Assembly: GCF_009498275.1 (NCBI RefSeq) | Contig: NZ_CP045643.1 | Coordinates: 1,550,001 to 1,614,000 of the forward strand | DNA length: 64,000 nt | Direction: 5' to 3' | From: Streptomyces fagopyri | GTDB taxonomy: Bacteria > Actinomycetota > Actinomycetes > Streptomycetales > Streptomycetaceae | The notes under the pieces: generated by a model | What the model was told of the DNA's origin: nothing | The model's input: only the letters and a program-made list of their open reading frames with translations | Database searches by the model: none | In this document: piece after piece, positions 12,219-20,131 of the stretch | How positions within the stretch are numbered: position 1 is the first letter of the stretch | Layout of the letters: the number at the start of each line of letters is the position of its first letter | Position numbers and translations under genes: made by a program

Positions 12219-12493
12219 ATCTTCCGTTCCAGAGAACGACTAGCGACGGCGCTAGGCGGGTCGACGTTGACACCTCAGGCGTGAAGCCTTCTGGTTGGAA
12301 TGGCGGGACATCACGGTGTCTCGGCTCGGACGCCGGGCGCCGTGGTGGAACTCAGCAACCTTGGAGCACTTCCCGTGAGCGTTCCCGTGAACGTTCACGG
12401 GAGCGCTCACGGGAACGTGGTGAAGTGATCGGAAGTGTGCGCTCCGGCGCGTTCGAGTGTCAAGACTTTCGAGTCGTGCACGAGTCCGGCAGG
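12219..12493 (-). promoter_or_regulatory. Promoter/leader region of the GH38-GH2 import operon
   Basis: 275 bp between the lacI-type gene and the binding-protein gene, both on the minus strand. Besides the 46-bp palindrome it contains the shorter inverted repeat CTAGCG-ACGG-CGCTAG at 12240-12255, just upstream of the start codon. No exact -10/-35 pair is convincing. Confidence 0.6.
12370..12415. promoter_or_regulatory. 46-bp nested palindrome, candidate multi-site LacI operator
   Basis: Centred at 12392.5, 22 of 23 base pairs match; the only mismatch is 12382/12403 (T/G). It reads as four 12-bp units ending in CG, such as TTCCCGTGAGCG and TTCCCGTGAACG, so three CG-centred operator-like dyads (cores GAGCGTTC, GAACGTTC, GAGCGCTC) lie exactly 12 bp apart. 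LacI-family operators characteristically have a central CG, and the adjacent upstream gene encodes a LacI-family repressor. The binding assignment is inferred. Confidence 0.75.
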
Positions 12494-13501
12494 TTACGCG
12501 GACCCGGCCAGCCGCAGCTCGGCACGGACGACGAGATCGTCCTCCGCGAGCGGGTCCGCGCCGGTCAGCAGCCGTGCGACCTGCTCGATGGCGAGTGCGC
12601 CGAGCTTGCGCGTGTCCAGGGCGACGCTGGCGAGCGGGGGCTCGACGAGCGCGCCCAACTGCAGGCCGTCGAAGCCGATCACGGCCAGATCCTGCGGGAC
12701 GCTCCTGCCGAGCCGACGCGCCTCGCGCAGGACGCCGATCGCGATGATGTCGTTGAAGGTGAAGACCGCGGTGACGTCGGGATGGGCGTAGAGCAGGGCC
12801 CTGAGCGCCGCTCCGCCGCCGTCGGCCGACTGGTCCGCGCCGACCACCACGTCGGCGTCGATCCCGTGCGACACCGCGGCGGTCGTGAACCATTCGCGCC
12901 GGATGCTGGGGTCGACGCGACCGTGGTGGTCGAGCATGCCGATCCGCGTGTGCCCCGCGGCCACCAGGTGCGCGACCGCCGCGTGGACGCCCTCCTCACC
13001 GTCGATCCGGATCGAGCTGAACCGCGCGGTGTGGTGTTCACGGCCGATGAGCACGACCGGCATGCCACGGGTGAACAGCTGGAGTTCGTCCTCGGGGCAG
13101 CTGAAGTATCCGACGACCGCGTCCACCTGCGAGCTGATCACCTGGAGGGTGCCGCGTTCCTCTTCGGCCCGGTCCGCGGTGTCGTACACGACCACGTGCC
13201 AGCCGCGCGCCCGGGCCGCCTCCAGCGCGGCCGCCGCGACCTCCGTGAAGAAGGGGTTCAGCAGGTCGGGTATGACCAGCCCGATGGTGGTGGTGTCCTG
13301 GCGGACCAGACCGCGGGCGAACCGGGACGGCCGGTATCCGAGCGCGCGGGCGGCGTCGAGGACGCGCTGTTTGGTGGAGCCGTCGATCTCGTCCTTGTCG
13401 TTCAGTGCCCTCGACACGGTCTGCCGGGACACCCCGGCGGACCGGGCGACGTCATGGATCGTGACTTTTCGGGGTTCCCCCGACACCGACGACGACACCA
13501 T
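12494..13501 (-). CDS. LacI-family transcriptional regulator
   Basis: 335-aa repressor. An N-terminal lacI helix-turn-helix (VTIHDVARSAGVSRQTVSRAL, split here as VTIHDVARSAGVS then RQTVSRAL, about 13-33) is followed by a hinge and a periplasmic-binding-like sugar domain (GLVIPDLLNPFF; VIGFDGLQLG). ATG at 13499-13501 has a perfect AGGAGG six bases upstream; the longer frame is rejected. It lies directly upstream of, and in the same direction as, the ABC/GH38/GH2 operon and most likely controls it through the palindrome at 12370-12415. Confidence 0.93.
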   Translation of the reverse strand: MVSSSVSGEPRKVTIHDVARSAGVSRQTVSRALNDKDEIDGSTKQRVLDAARALGYRPSRFARGLVRQDTTTIGLVIPDLLNPFFTEVAAAALEAARARGWHVVVYDTADRAEEERGTLQVISSQVDAVVGYFSCPEDELQLFTRGMPVVLIGREHHTARFSSIRIDGEEGVHAAVAHLVAAGHTRIGMLDHHGRVDPSIRREWFTTAAVSHGIDADVVVGADQSADGGGAALRALLYAHPDVTAVFTFNDIIAIGVLREARRLGRSVPQDLAVIGFDGLQLGALVEPPLASVALDTRKLGALAIEQVARLLTGADPLAEDDLVVRAELRLAGSA

Positions 13502-14024
13502 CGCCCACCTCCTGCTGCCAGCGGGCGCCGATGCGCCCGCAGGGCCCCGAGTATGCCTGTGCCCGGCACGAAAGCGCGACGTCAGGTCTCCTCGCGGCCG
13601 ACGACCACGGTATCGCCAGGTCCGGGCGGGTCTCCGCGTTCCGCCCACCGGGATCGCGGGCCCGTACGGCGGCGGCGGTGCGGGAGCCCACCGACGTCCC
13701 GGGGAACGGGCCGTCCGGGCGCGGAGGGAATTCCGCCGCTCTCCGACGGCGCGCGTGTCCCGGCGTCCGCCGCCGCTCCCCGCCGGCCCCTTTCCCGGTC
13801 AGAGGTGGGGGCCGGGTCGCCGTCGGCGTCGACCGGCCTCCGTGAGGTCGCCGCCGACCGGTCGGGGCCGGTCGGCCGGGTCCGGTCGGCCGGGTGGGAC
13901 CGGTCGCGAGGCCGGTCGGGTGGTGAAGCCCGGACCGAGTTCCGGCGGCACCCCCTTCCGCACCACCGCGACGGACGACCGGCCGACCGGACCACGGCCG
14001 GTGTCCCGTGACGGCGCGGGTGTC
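13502..14024. other. 523-bp intergenic region, no gene seen
   Basis: Lies between the lacI start and the end of the GDT1-family gene (both minus strand). It is very GC-rich, with GGTCGGCCGG-type short repeats around 13855-13925. Frames here are low-complexity Arg/Pro/Gly translations. It should hold the lacI promoter. Confidence 0.6.
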
Positions 14025-14606
14025 TCAGCCGGTGAAGGCTTCGACCAGGGTCCAGACGGCGAGTCCGCCCATGCACAGGGCGCCGACGCGCTGGACGTTC
14101 TTCAGGGGAACGCGCTGGGCGATGAAACGGCCCACCAGCAGGGCGAGCGCGGAGACCGACATCAGGGCCAGGGCCGAGCCGATGGCGGTGGGCAGCCAGC
14201 CGTTGGTGGCGGCGAGGTTGGCCGTGGTGATCTGGGTGAGGTCGCCCCATTCGCTGATGAAGACGGCCATGAAGGCCGTGGTGTAGACGGGCCAGAAGCC
14301 GGTCACGGTCTTCGGGCCGCCGTCCTCGTCCTCGTCGTCTCCCCCGCGCAGCAGGACGAAGGCGCCGAACGCGAACAAGGCGGCGGAGACGAGCTTGACG
14401 GCCATGCCGGGAAGCATGCCGAGCAGGCTGCCTGCGCCGACGGCGATGGCCACGTGCACGATGAAGGCGGTGGAGGTGCCGAACCACACGTACAGGGGCC
14501 GCATCCGGGTGCCCATGGCCAGTGAGGCGAACATGGTCTTGTCGGGGAGCTCTGCGAGGAAGATCAGCCCGAAGGCGGTGATGAGCGCCAGGGGGTCGAA
14601 GGTCAT
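14025..14606 (-). CDS. GDT1/TMEM165 (UPF0016) family cation transporter, probable Mn2+ exporter
   Basis: 193-aa membrane protein with two copies of the family signature E-x-G-D-(K/R)-(T/S): ELPDKT at 19-24 and EWGDLT at 119-124. Each lies in the first helix of a three-helix repeat, with an acidic linker (GGDDEDEDGG) between the halves. The family moves Mn2+ or Ca2+ across membranes; bacterial members such as MneA export manganese. ATG at 14604-14606 follows AAGGGA. The upstream yybP-ykoY riboswitch independently supports a manganese role. In the first motif the Gly is replaced by Pro. Confidence 0.9.
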   Translation of the reverse strand: MTFDPLALITAFGLIFLAELPDKTMFASLAMGTRMRPLYVWFGTSTAFIVHVAIAVGAGSLLGMLPGMAVKLVSAALFAFGAFVLLRGGDDEDEDGGPKTVTGFWPVYTTAFMAVFISEWGDLTQITTANLAATNGWLPTAIGSALALMSVSALALLVGRFIAQRVPLKNVQRVGALCMGGLAVWTLVEAFTG

Positions 14607-14694
14607 TCCCTTGCTTTCTGCTGGGGCCGGGCCGACGGCTCGTACGGCACCCACGGGGCGACGGGAGGAACCACTCGGCCCGGCACGACGGGGC

Positions 14695-14716
14695 GACCCG
14701 CACGGAAATGCGGGTC
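14695..14716 (-). terminator. Riboswitch expression-platform hairpin
   Basis: Perfect 8-bp stem (GACCCGCA/TGCGGGTC) with a 6-nt loop, between the aptamer and the start codon of the GDT1-family gene. Placement suggests control of termination or of ribosome access; the exact mechanism is not visible. Confidence 0.5.
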
Positions 14717-14729
14717 CGGTCATGCCTGG

Positions 14730-14835
14730 CCGAAGGTCTCGTCCGCCCCGCACTGTGTGCGGTGGCCCGGTGGCCGGGGCTCCCTCGGGTGCCCAGTGTG
14801 TCGACCAGCGGTTCTCGGGACTACTCCCCTTCGCT
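14730..14835 (-). ncRNA. yybP-ykoY (manganese) riboswitch aptamer
   Basis: On the minus strand, about 125 bp upstream of the transporter start, the leader begins with AAGGGGAGTAG, contains GTCGACACACTGGGCACCC in the middle and ends with GACGAGACCTTCGGCC. These correspond to the conserved elements of the yybP-ykoY family (GGGGAGUAG, CGACAUAC-like and GAGACCUU), in the right order and spacing. The family senses Mn2+ and commonly precedes UPF0016/TMEM165 genes. Expected effect: expression of the transporter rises with manganese. Boundaries are approximate. Confidence 0.85.
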
Positions 14836-14971
14836 GCCCTTCACCCTAACAGGCGATCCTCGCGGCCCGCCCCGCTCGCGGGCCGCCCCGGCCGCGGCCC
14901 GTCCTACTCACCCGGGGGCGTGCCCGCGCGGTCGGGGACACCTCTCGGCCCGGGGAGGACCGCGATCGCGG

Positions 14972-15247
14972 TCAGGGGGTGTCACCCGACCAGTCCCAGC
15001 AGGCCCCGCCGCCCGGGCGCGGGTCGTACATCGCCCGGCCGCCGGCACCGAACCGCCCCAGTTCCGTCTCGAGGGCGACGCCGGTGCCGGTCTCGTCCGG
15101 TGTCCAGCCGGTGATGTCGAGCAGCAGGCCGTCCAGCGGACCGCCGACCAGCTCGCCGTAGACATGTCCCGGCTGTGGACCCCGCCGGGGATCGTCGTGG
15201 TCCGCGCCGTAGACCCGGCCGCGCAGCAACTCCTCGTCCCTGTCCAT
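14972..15247 (-). CDS. Hypothetical protein (91 aa)
   Basis: Small soluble protein beginning MDRDEELLRGRVYG, start ATG at 15245-15247. Low-complexity-free, with GELVGGPLDGLLLDITGW in the middle and an aromatic C-terminus (GGGACWDWSGD). It looks like the short Streptomyces proteins of unknown role, and no enzyme motif is seen. The longer frame upstream is not supported. It lies 64 bp downstream of the WGR gene and could be cotranscribed with it. Confidence 0.6.
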   Translation of the reverse strand: MDRDEELLRGRVYGADHDDPRRGPQPGHVYGELVGGPLDGLLLDITGWTPDETGTGVALETELGRFGAGGRAMYDPRPGGGACWDWSGDTP

Positions 15248-15311
15248 ACGTCCCAGGATTCCAGTCACCACTGACAACGCCGGGTCGCGCGAGGCGCTCG
15301 ACGGGCCCCGG

Positions 15312-16763
15312 TCACAGCAGTCGCCGGATGTCGCCGCGGACACGGTAGAAGCCGCCGGCCGCCGGGTGCAGGGCGTCCACGACGTAGCGCGCGCCGGGCT
15401 GCCGTATGGTCCGCGGGAACTGGACGTTCCAGGACGTGTCGTAGCCCTCGGACACCACCTGTACGCGCAGCCGGCCGTTCGTCCGTACACACTCGACGAC
15501 GATCGCCCCGCCCGGGGCTCGCGCCACGGTGGTCACCGCGTCCACGGCCGTGACCGGAGCGCGGGCCGGCAGGGCCGCGGCGAGCTTGACGTCCCGCGCC
15601 ACCGGCACCGTCCCCCGCTGTGCCGCGGCGACCGCCGCCTCGCTCGCGTCCAGGCAGACCAGCGAGCCGTCCGTGGTCACCAGGTACAGGCGCTCGTCGC
15701 GGTACTGCATCGACAGCGCCGAGCCACCGCCGGTGCCGAGCTTCCACAGGCGGGTCCCGTCCCGGTCGAAGCAGTAGACGGACGACGACGCGTCACCGGC
15801 GAAGACGAACCGTCCGCCCGGCGAGGTCGCGCACGAGTAGACCGCGTTGTCGCAGGTGTAGGTGGCCTCGATCGTGCCCGTCTCCTTCGACAGCCGCTGG
15901 ACCACACGGTGCGCGGTTCCCGCGTACACGGCGTCGTGCTCCTGCCAGCCGAACAGGACGCCGCCGCGTGTGGTCGTGTGCCACAACTCGCCGCCGCCGT
16001 CCGGTGCGTAGGCGGTGACGCCCCGCTGGTGACCGTGGTACACGGCCCGGTCGTCGGCACGGACCATCCAGGCGTGTTCGCCCTGGCTGCGTCGGGCCCA
16101 CTGATGCTCGTCCTCGTGATCGATGACGGTGAGCCGGCCGCCGCGGTCCGAGACGTTCAGTACGCCCTCGTGGATGTCCAGCCAGAAGATGTCCACGTCC
16201 GCCGCGACGTCGTACGCCGCGAACGGCACCTTCGAGGACAGGTCGTAGACGCTGCCGTCGTCGCAGCCCGCGTAGATCCAGAAGTCGTCGGCCACCAGGC
16301 ACTTCACGCCGTCCGGCAGGCTGAAGTGGGCGAGGACGCCGCCTTCGTGGTCCAGGGTGTAGACGTCGCCCGCCTGGTTGCCGACCCAGCAGCGGTCGTC
16401 GTCGACATGAATGCCGAACGCCGAGGAGCCGGTGCGGAACCGCCACAGCACGGGGGCCACCGCGCGTGCGGTGGACGGCGCCGAGGCGACCTGACGCCGG
16501 GTCACCGCGCGCGGGGCGCGCTGCCCGGCGACGGCCGGGGCATAACCCTTGCGGACCTTCTCCCCGACCTTCTTCGCGGCGGCGGACCGCGCCTTCTCCG
16601 GCGTGGCGAACGACGTCGTCTGGGTCTGCCCCGCGCCACCGATCCGCCCGTACCGCACGGTCACCACCGGGCCGTCGACGCCCACTTCGTAGAACTTGTG
16701 CGCACCGTCGCTGTCCTGTGAAAGCTCCAGATACGTCGTCGGCACCGCGGACCCGGCAGCCAT
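15312..16763 (-). CDS. WGR-domain protein with PQQ-like beta-propeller
   Basis: 483 aa. The N-terminal ~75 residues form a WGR domain (YLELSQDSDGAHKFYEV, VTVRYGRIGG, FATPEKARSAAAKKV), a nucleic-acid-binding fold known from PARPs and MolR-type regulators. An Ala-rich linker follows, then about seven propeller blades of the PQQ/WD-like type (GNQAGDVYTLDHEG, AGCDDGSVYDLSSK, GDASSSVYCFDRDG). ATG at 16761-16763 has GGGGAGGGG upstream. Cytoplasmic, no signal peptide. Its role is not known; the combination suggests a scaffold or sensor. Confidence 0.8.
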   Translation of the reverse strand: MAAGSAVPTTYLELSQDSDGAHKFYEVGVDGPVVTVRYGRIGGAGQTQTTSFATPEKARSAAAKKVGEKVRKGYAPAVAGQRAPRAVTRRQVASAPSTARAVAPVLWRFRTGSSAFGIHVDDDRCWVGNQAGDVYTLDHEGGVLAHFSLPDGVKCLVADDFWIYAGCDDGSVYDLSSKVPFAAYDVAADVDIFWLDIHEGVLNVSDRGGRLTVIDHEDEHQWARRSQGEHAWMVRADDRAVYHGHQRGVTAYAPDGGGELWHTTTRGGVLFGWQEHDAVYAGTAHRVVQRLSKETGTIEATYTCDNAVYSCATSPGGRFVFAGDASSSVYCFDRDGTRLWKLGTGGGSALSMQYRDERLYLVTTDGSLVCLDASEAAVAAAQRGTVPVARDVKLAAALPARAPVTAVDAVTTVARAPGGAIVVECVRTNGRLRVQVVSEGYDTSWNVQFPRTIRQPGARYVVDALHPAAGGFYRVRGDIRRLL

Positions 16764-16936
16764 GGCAGACCCCTCCCCAGGACGGACCCACGGCCTGTCC
16801 CGCCGGTCCCACTTCCCGAACCGTAGAGGGCACCACTGACATGAGTGCCGGGGAACCGGCGGGGTGGCTCACGGGCGCGCGCACGCCGGGATGTCCGGCA
16901 TCGCCCGATGGGCGACCCCGCCGTCCCGCGGGACAC

Positions 16937-17371
16937 TCAGTCGAGACAGAACTCGTTGCCCTCGATGTCCTGCATCACGATGCACGACTCGTTGTCCCCA
17001 TCGGCCAGCAGTACCCGCACACGTGCCGCGCCGAGCTGGACCAGTCGTACGCATTCGGCCTCGAGCGTGGCCAGGCGCTCCTCGCCCACCAGCCCGGTGC
17101 CGGCCCTCACGTCGAGATGCACCCGGTTCTTGACGACCTTGCCCTCGGGCACGCGCTGAAAGTACAGGCGCGGGCCCACACCTGAGGGATCACTGCAGGC
17201 GAACCACGAGTCTCGGTCCTCGGGAGACTGGGAGCGGTTGAAGTCGTCCCACGTGGCGAATTCCTCCGGCGGCGGTGGTGCGACGTATCCCAGCACCTCG
17301 CACCAGAAGCGGGCGAGACGCTCGGGTTCCGCGCAGTCGAAGGTGACTTGGACCTGCCTGATCGTTGACAT
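16937..17371 (-). CDS. VOC (glyoxalase-like) family protein
   Basis: 144-aa single vicinal-oxygen-chelate protein of the Glyoxalase_6 type: VQVTFDCAEPERLARFWCEVLGY is the first beta-alpha module (written FDCAEPERLARFW), then LYFQRVPEGK, NRVHLDV and the terminal DIEGNEFCLD. Members bind a divalent metal or act as small-molecule binding or resistance proteins. The substrate is not inferable. Start ATG at 17369-17371. Confidence 0.85.
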   Translation of the reverse strand: MSTIRQVQVTFDCAEPERLARFWCEVLGYVAPPPPEEFATWDDFNRSQSPEDRDSWFACSDPSGVGPRLYFQRVPEGKVVKNRVHLDVRAGTGLVGEERLATLEAECVRLVQLGAARVRVLLADGDNESCIVMQDIEGNEFCLD

Positions 17372-17458
17372 CGGCGCACCCTACCAAGGCGGCTACGACG
17401 CCCATGTCCCGGCGGGGATCGGCGGGTTGCCGGGAGAACGGCCCCCGCCGGCCCCCGG

Positions 17459-18163
17459 TCAGGCGAAGAGGCGGCTGGGGTGGGAGGCGCGTCGGGCCGT
17501 GGCCAGGAGGCCACGGATCCGGGGGCCGGCCTGGTCGATGTCGTCGACAGGCGTGGCGAACGGCAGCCGGACGTCGCGGTGCGTGGTGGGGTACTCCAGG
17601 CGCAGGGTCACGCCGTAACGGTCCACGGCCAGGGGAACCGCACGGATCACGCCCCGCACCGGCTGTGGCCGCACGAGCCGCAGGAGCAGCGGGACGAGTT
17701 CCTCGTGGCTGTCCACGAGGTGAGTCAGCATGCCCGCCTCGCTCGTGGCCATCGGGTCAGGGCCGACGGCCTGGAGTTCGTCCAACGTGACGAACCGTCG
17801 GCCCCCGCCGTCCTCGATGACCGCCTGCCCGAACTCCATGCAGGCACTTCGGGACGACTCGTCGCCGTAGGGAGCCGCGAGCAGCCCGGTGAGGGTGACA
17901 CGGGCACGCAACCGGTCGCGTACGGCCGTGGGCGCGATGTCGGTGAACTCGAGCCGGACCGGGACGCGCGCGCCGGGCTCGGCGGGACCGCCTTCCGCCG
18001 GAGCGTGGAGGTGGAGGCGGCCCAACGCGCCGGCGCCGTCGAGACGGTTCACCTCGGTGTGGCTCCCGTCGCTCACCACGGTCATGGACTGGGCCGCGTA
18101 CAGGATCGACTGCACACGTTCGGCGGGGGTCGGCCGCGTGACGCGGGCGCTGTGGAAACGCAT
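17459..18163 (-). CDS. DUF2470-domain protein, putative iron-regulated haem/flavin-associated protein
   Basis: 234 aa with a split-barrel N-terminal part (VQSILYAAQSMTVVSDG; VRLEFTDIAP) and a C-terminal DUF2470 module (GVTLRLEYPTTHRDVRLPF, then a DDIDQAGPRIRGLLATA helix). DUF2470 is found on HugZ-like haem-utilisation and pyridoxamine-oxidase-like proteins. ATG at 18161-18163 with TTGGAG seven bases upstream. An iron-box palindrome lies 50 bp upstream of the start, so expression is probably repressed by DmdR/IdeR when iron is plentiful. Haem or siderophore-related function is inferred. Confidence 0.8.
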   Translation of the reverse strand: MRFHSARVTRPTPAERVQSILYAAQSMTVVSDGSHTEVNRLDGAGALGRLHLHAPAEGGPAEPGARVPVRLEFTDIAPTAVRDRLRARVTLTGLLAAPYGDESSRSACMEFGQAVIEDGGGRRFVTLDELQAVGPDPMATSEAGMLTHLVDSHEELVPLLLRLVRPQPVRGVIRAVPLAVDRYGVTLRLEYPTTHRDVRLPFATPVDDIDQAGPRIRGLLATARRASHPSRLFA

Positions 18164-18213
18164 GCGAGTTCTCCAAGGTGACTGAAGAGGCTGAAGAGGT
18201 CCGAGTCAGTTAC

Positions 18214-18231
18214 TTAGGTAAGGCAACCTAA
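18214..18231. promoter_or_regulatory. Iron box (DmdR1/IdeR-type operator)
   Basis: TTAGGT-AAGGCA-ACCTAA: perfect 6-bp arms identical to those of the actinobacterial iron box (consensus TTAGGTTAGGCTAACCTAA), with a spacer one base shorter than the consensus. It lies 50 bp upstream of the DUF2470 start. Confidence 0.75.
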
Positions 18232-18306
18232 TTCACCGCAACGCGAAGGGGGACATCCGCGCACACCCTCGACTCCGGAGCCCCTGCCACCCAGCCTCCA
18301 AGGGGC

Positions 18307-18768
18307 CTATCCACGCATCACCGGAGGATGCGTGCCCCCGGCGACCTCGAACCCGCCCGGCCGGATCTCCTCATGACACTCACCGCAGGTGGTCACCGGA
18401 TGCAGCACCGCTCCGCAGGTGTGCCGGAAAACGGCCTTGGGTTCGGCATGACCCGTGTGCCGCTCCCCCCATTCCTTGAGCGTGAGGATCACGGGAATCA
18501 GGTCCGCGCCCGCTTCCGTCAGGTGGTACTCGTGGCGCACGGGGCGCTCCGAGTACTGGCGCCGCACGATGACTCCGGCCTCCTCCAGCCTGCGCAGCCG
18601 GCCGGTCAGCAGGGTCCGCGGCGCGCCGGTGAGTCGGGCCAGGTCGGAGAAGCGGTGGAAACCGTAGAGCAGTTCGCGCAGCACCGGCAGCGAGTAACGG
18701 TCGCCGAGCACCTCCAGCGCGTCGCTCATCGAACATTCCCGGGGACTTGGTATCGATTCTGGACTCAC
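18307..18768 (-). CDS. HxlR-family transcriptional regulator
   Basis: About 153 aa from the GTG at 18766-18768; a later ATG at 18727-18729 is the alternative. The GTG start keeps the conserved N-terminal Cys (Cys12, ECSMSDALEVLGDRYSL) typical of HxlR/YodB proteins, often redox-sensing. The winged helix follows (RFSDLARLTGAPRTLLTGRLRRLEEAG, key part RTLLTGRLRRLEEAG). The C-terminal extension has HTCG and CGEC, a possible metal or redox Cys cluster. Divergent from the tandem carbonic anhydrase genes, with interleaved inverted repeats in the shared promoter, so it probably controls itself and them. Confidence 0.85.
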   Translation of the reverse strand: MSPESIPSPRECSMSDALEVLGDRYSLPVLRELLYGFHRFSDLARLTGAPRTLLTGRLRRLEEAGVIVRRQYSERPVRHEYHLTEAGADLIPVILTLKEWGERHTGHAEPKAVFRHTCGAVLHPVTTCGECHEEIRPGGFEVAGGTHPPVMRG

Positions 18769-18808
18769 GTTGCTACAGTACACCTGACTGAGTCCAGAAA
18801 ATGTACTG
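18759..18808. promoter_or_regulatory. Interleaved inverted repeats in HxlR/carbonic anhydrase divergent promoter
   Basis: Two overlapping dyads: CTGGACTCA (18759-18767) with its complement at 18789-18797, and CAGTACA (18776-18782) with its complement at 18802-18808. AGTA/TACT half-sites are typical of YodB/QorR-type HxlR regulators. The first repeat overlaps the GTG start of the regulator. Confidence 0.6.
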
Positions 18809-18828
18809 ACTAGGAACAGGTGCGCATC

Positions 18829-19344
18829 ATGGGTGTCGTCGAAACCCTTACCGACCGTAACGCCGAGTTCGCGAAGAACGGCTTCACCGAGGGCCTGCGG
18901 ATGATGCCCGCCCTCAAGACCATCGTCATCGGCTGTGTGGACCCGCGTGTGGACCCCGCGGCCGTCCTCGGCGCGGAGCAGGGGGAGATCGCCGCCATCC
19001 GCAACGTGGGCGGCCGGGTCACCCCGCGCACACTGATGGAGCTGGTCATGCTCCGCAAGGTGACCCAGGCCGCCGGGGCGGACCTCGGCCCCGGCTGGGA
19101 GCTCGTCGTGCTGCACCACACCCAGTGCGGGATCGGCCTGCTGGCGGACCAGCCGGAGCTGCTCGCCGACTACTTCGGGACCGACGCGGCCGGCCTGCCC
19201 GCCCAGGCGGTCGGCGACGCGCGCGCGGCCGTCGCCCACGACGTCGCCGCCCTGCGAGCGGAGTCCCGGCTCGAAGGCGTACGGGTCTCCGGCCTTGTCT
19301 ACGACGTGGAGACCGGCCGCGTCGAGACCGTCGTCGAGCCGTAG
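18829..19344 (+). CDS. Beta-class carbonic anhydrase-like protein (first of tandem pair)
   Basis: 171 aa. Reversible CO2 hydration is the family activity. Zinc-site residues are Cys36, Asp38 and Arg40 in GCVDPRVDP (C-x-D-x-R) and His97/Cys100 in LHHTQCG, so all ligands are present. The GGRVTP segment is also conserved. ATG at 18829 has AGGAACAGG upstream; a GTG at 18820 is the alternative. Divergent from the HxlR regulator and 109 bp before a second, clearly homologous gene. Confidence 0.88.
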   Translation: MGVVETLTDRNAEFAKNGFTEGLRMMPALKTIVIGCVDPRVDPAAVLGAEQGEIAAIRNVGGRVTPRTLMELVMLRKVTQAAGADLGPGWELVVLHHTQCGIGLLADQPELLADYFGTDAAGLPAQAVGDARAAVAHDVAALRAESRLEGVRVSGLVYDVETGRVETVVEP

Positions 19345-19453
19345 TCCGGGCGGAACGCCGGACCGCGGCCGCCCGCTCGACATCACAGGGGCGGGCAGGC
19401 GCCGGCGCCACCGCTCACCCCTCTTTGCACGCCACATGCCGACAGGAGCTGTC

Positions 19454-20008
19454 ATGACCGACACGGACGAACTGGTCCGGCGCAACGGGGACTTCGTCGC
19501 GGCGGAGTTCCGCACGCGACCGGGTCTCACCATCAACCCCACGGGCAACATGATGGTCGTCGGCTGCGTCGACCCCCGGGTGGATCCCACGCGGATTCTC
19601 GGACTCGGACTGGGCGAAGCGGCGGTGATCCGCAACGTGGGCGGCCGTATCACCCCCGCGACCCTGCGCACCATGAACATGCTCGGCAAGGTCGGCGCGG
19701 CGAACCCGGACGGCAAGGTGAGCGGCGACTGGAACCTCGTCCTGCTGCATCACACCGACTGCGGCATGACCGACCTGGCCTCCTTTCCCGAACTCCTCGC
19801 CGAGTACTTCGAGATCCCGGAGAGCGAACTCGCCGCCAAGTCGGTGAGCGACCCGTACGGTTCGGTCCGGGTGGACACCGACCTCATCCGGCAGGAGATC
19901 CGCAGGCCCGACTTCCTGGTGTCCGGGCTCGTCTACGACGTCTCCACCGGAACCGTCGAGATCGCCGTCCCGCCCACACCGGTCCCGGCCGACCGACTGC
20001 CGGACTGA
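19454..20008 (+). CDS. Beta-class carbonic anhydrase-like protein (second of tandem pair)
   Basis: 184 aa. The same architecture as its neighbour: Cys38 in GCVDPRVDP, His100/Cys103 in LLHHTDCG, and NVGGRITPATLRTMN. ATG at 19454-19456 has AGGAG six bases upstream; the longer frame is not used. The two genes probably arose by tandem duplication and may form one operon under the HxlR-controlled promoter. Substrate could be CO2 or a related small molecule such as CS2 or COS, since some small beta-CA homologues have shifted specificity; this is not decided by sequence. Confidence 0.88.
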   Translation: MTDTDELVRRNGDFVAAEFRTRPGLTINPTGNMMVVGCVDPRVDPTRILGLGLGEAAVIRNVGGRITPATLRTMNMLGKVGAANPDGKVSGDWNLVLLHHTDCGMTDLASFPELLAEYFEIPESELAAKSVSDPYGSVRVDTDLIRQEIRRPDFLVSGLVYDVSTGTVEIAVPPTPVPADRLPD

Positions 20009-20054
20009 TGGACCGCCCGGTTGGCTGCTTGGCCCGACCAGCAATCCGGGAGTC

Positions 20055-20131
20055 GGCTGGTTCGGTCGGCTGGTCGGTTCGGCCGGTCGGTCGGTTCGGC
20101 CGGTTCGGCCGGTTCGGCCGGTTCGGCCGGC
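20055..20131. repeat. GGTTCGGCC-type tandem repeat downstream of the carbonic anhydrase genes
   Basis: Four perfect 9-bp GGTTCGGCC units at 20093-20128, preceded by degenerate copies (GGTTCGGTC, GGTCGGTC). It lies in a 242-bp gap with no gene. The core GGCCGGTTCGGCC could fold, but no clear terminator is defined. Confidence 0.7.

Noticed and set aside
12361..12420. 46-bp palindrome as a transcription terminator of lacI
   Set aside because: It could form a hairpin after lacI, but the 12-bp phased CG-centred dyads and its location before the import operon fit an operator better. A dual role is possible.
20055..20131. Possible CRISPR-like array
   Set aside because: The units are contiguous 9-bp repeats without unique spacers.
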